From NCBI RefSeq assembly GCF_003788695.1, contig NZ_RARA01000014.1, positions 16,902 to 21,925 of the forward strand: a stretch of 5,024 nucleotides of DNA. The letters run 5' to 3'. The position numbers were made by a program, and so were the translations under genes. The notes beneath the pieces were generated by a model. The model was not told the origin of the DNA, did not search any database, and was given only the letters and a program-made list of their open reading frames with translations. Position 1 is the stretch's first letter; the number at the start of each line of letters is the position of its first letter. Shown here piece by piece: positions 5,016-5,024 of the stretch. Origin of the DNA: Candidatus Cardinium hertigii (GTDB taxonomy: Bacteria > Bacteroidota > Bacteroidia > Cytophagales_A > Amoebophilaceae).

Positions 5016-5024
5016 CATATATGT

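Overview
The window looks like part of the chromosome of an AT-rich Bacteroidetes, most likely a host-associated lineage of the Amoebophilus/Cardinium type. Three things point there: the ribosomal order rplM-rpsI-rpsB with Bacteroidetes-like protein sequences, a promoter upstream of rplM that fits the Bacteroidetes -33 TTTG / -7 TAnnTTTG consensus, and an SPOR protein of the Bacteroidetes kind. The genus is an inference from composition and general character, not from a database match.

Layout. Positions 1-1486 (minus strand) hold a ribosomal protein operon read right to left: rplM (L13, GTG start), rpsI (S9) and rpsB (S2, cut by the window edge, 199 codons present). Its leader and control region (1487-1668) contains a strong promoter match, a palindrome in the promoter spacer, a duplicated 15-bp A-rich unit and a four-tract G-quadruplex motif. 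Positions 1669-2967 (minus) encode an M16-family peptidase homologue whose zinc-binding motif is lost but whose C-terminal R/Y motif is kept, so it is probably the non-catalytic half of a two-subunit protease. A 335-bp divergent intergenic region (2968-3302) carries candidate promoters in both directions and two inverted repeats. Positions 3303-3857 (plus) encode an exported SPOR-domain protein, possibly preceded by a coupled 8-codon mini-ORF.

Positions 4002-5015 (plus) encode the most unusual gene: an exported, cysteine-rich protein of unknown function containing three unrelated in-frame tandem repeats. These are five exact copies of KKHGSK, three exact copies of EENAPV, and a C-terminal Ser/Pro/Leu tract. 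The repeat units are all multiples of three bases, so copy number can change without breaking the frame. That pattern fits a rapidly evolving secreted or surface protein facing the host.

The left half is conserved housekeeping. The centre is envelope and periplasmic functions (M16-like, SPOR). The right end is accessory and probably lineage-specific. No mobile element, tRNA, rRNA or CRISPR array is visible.
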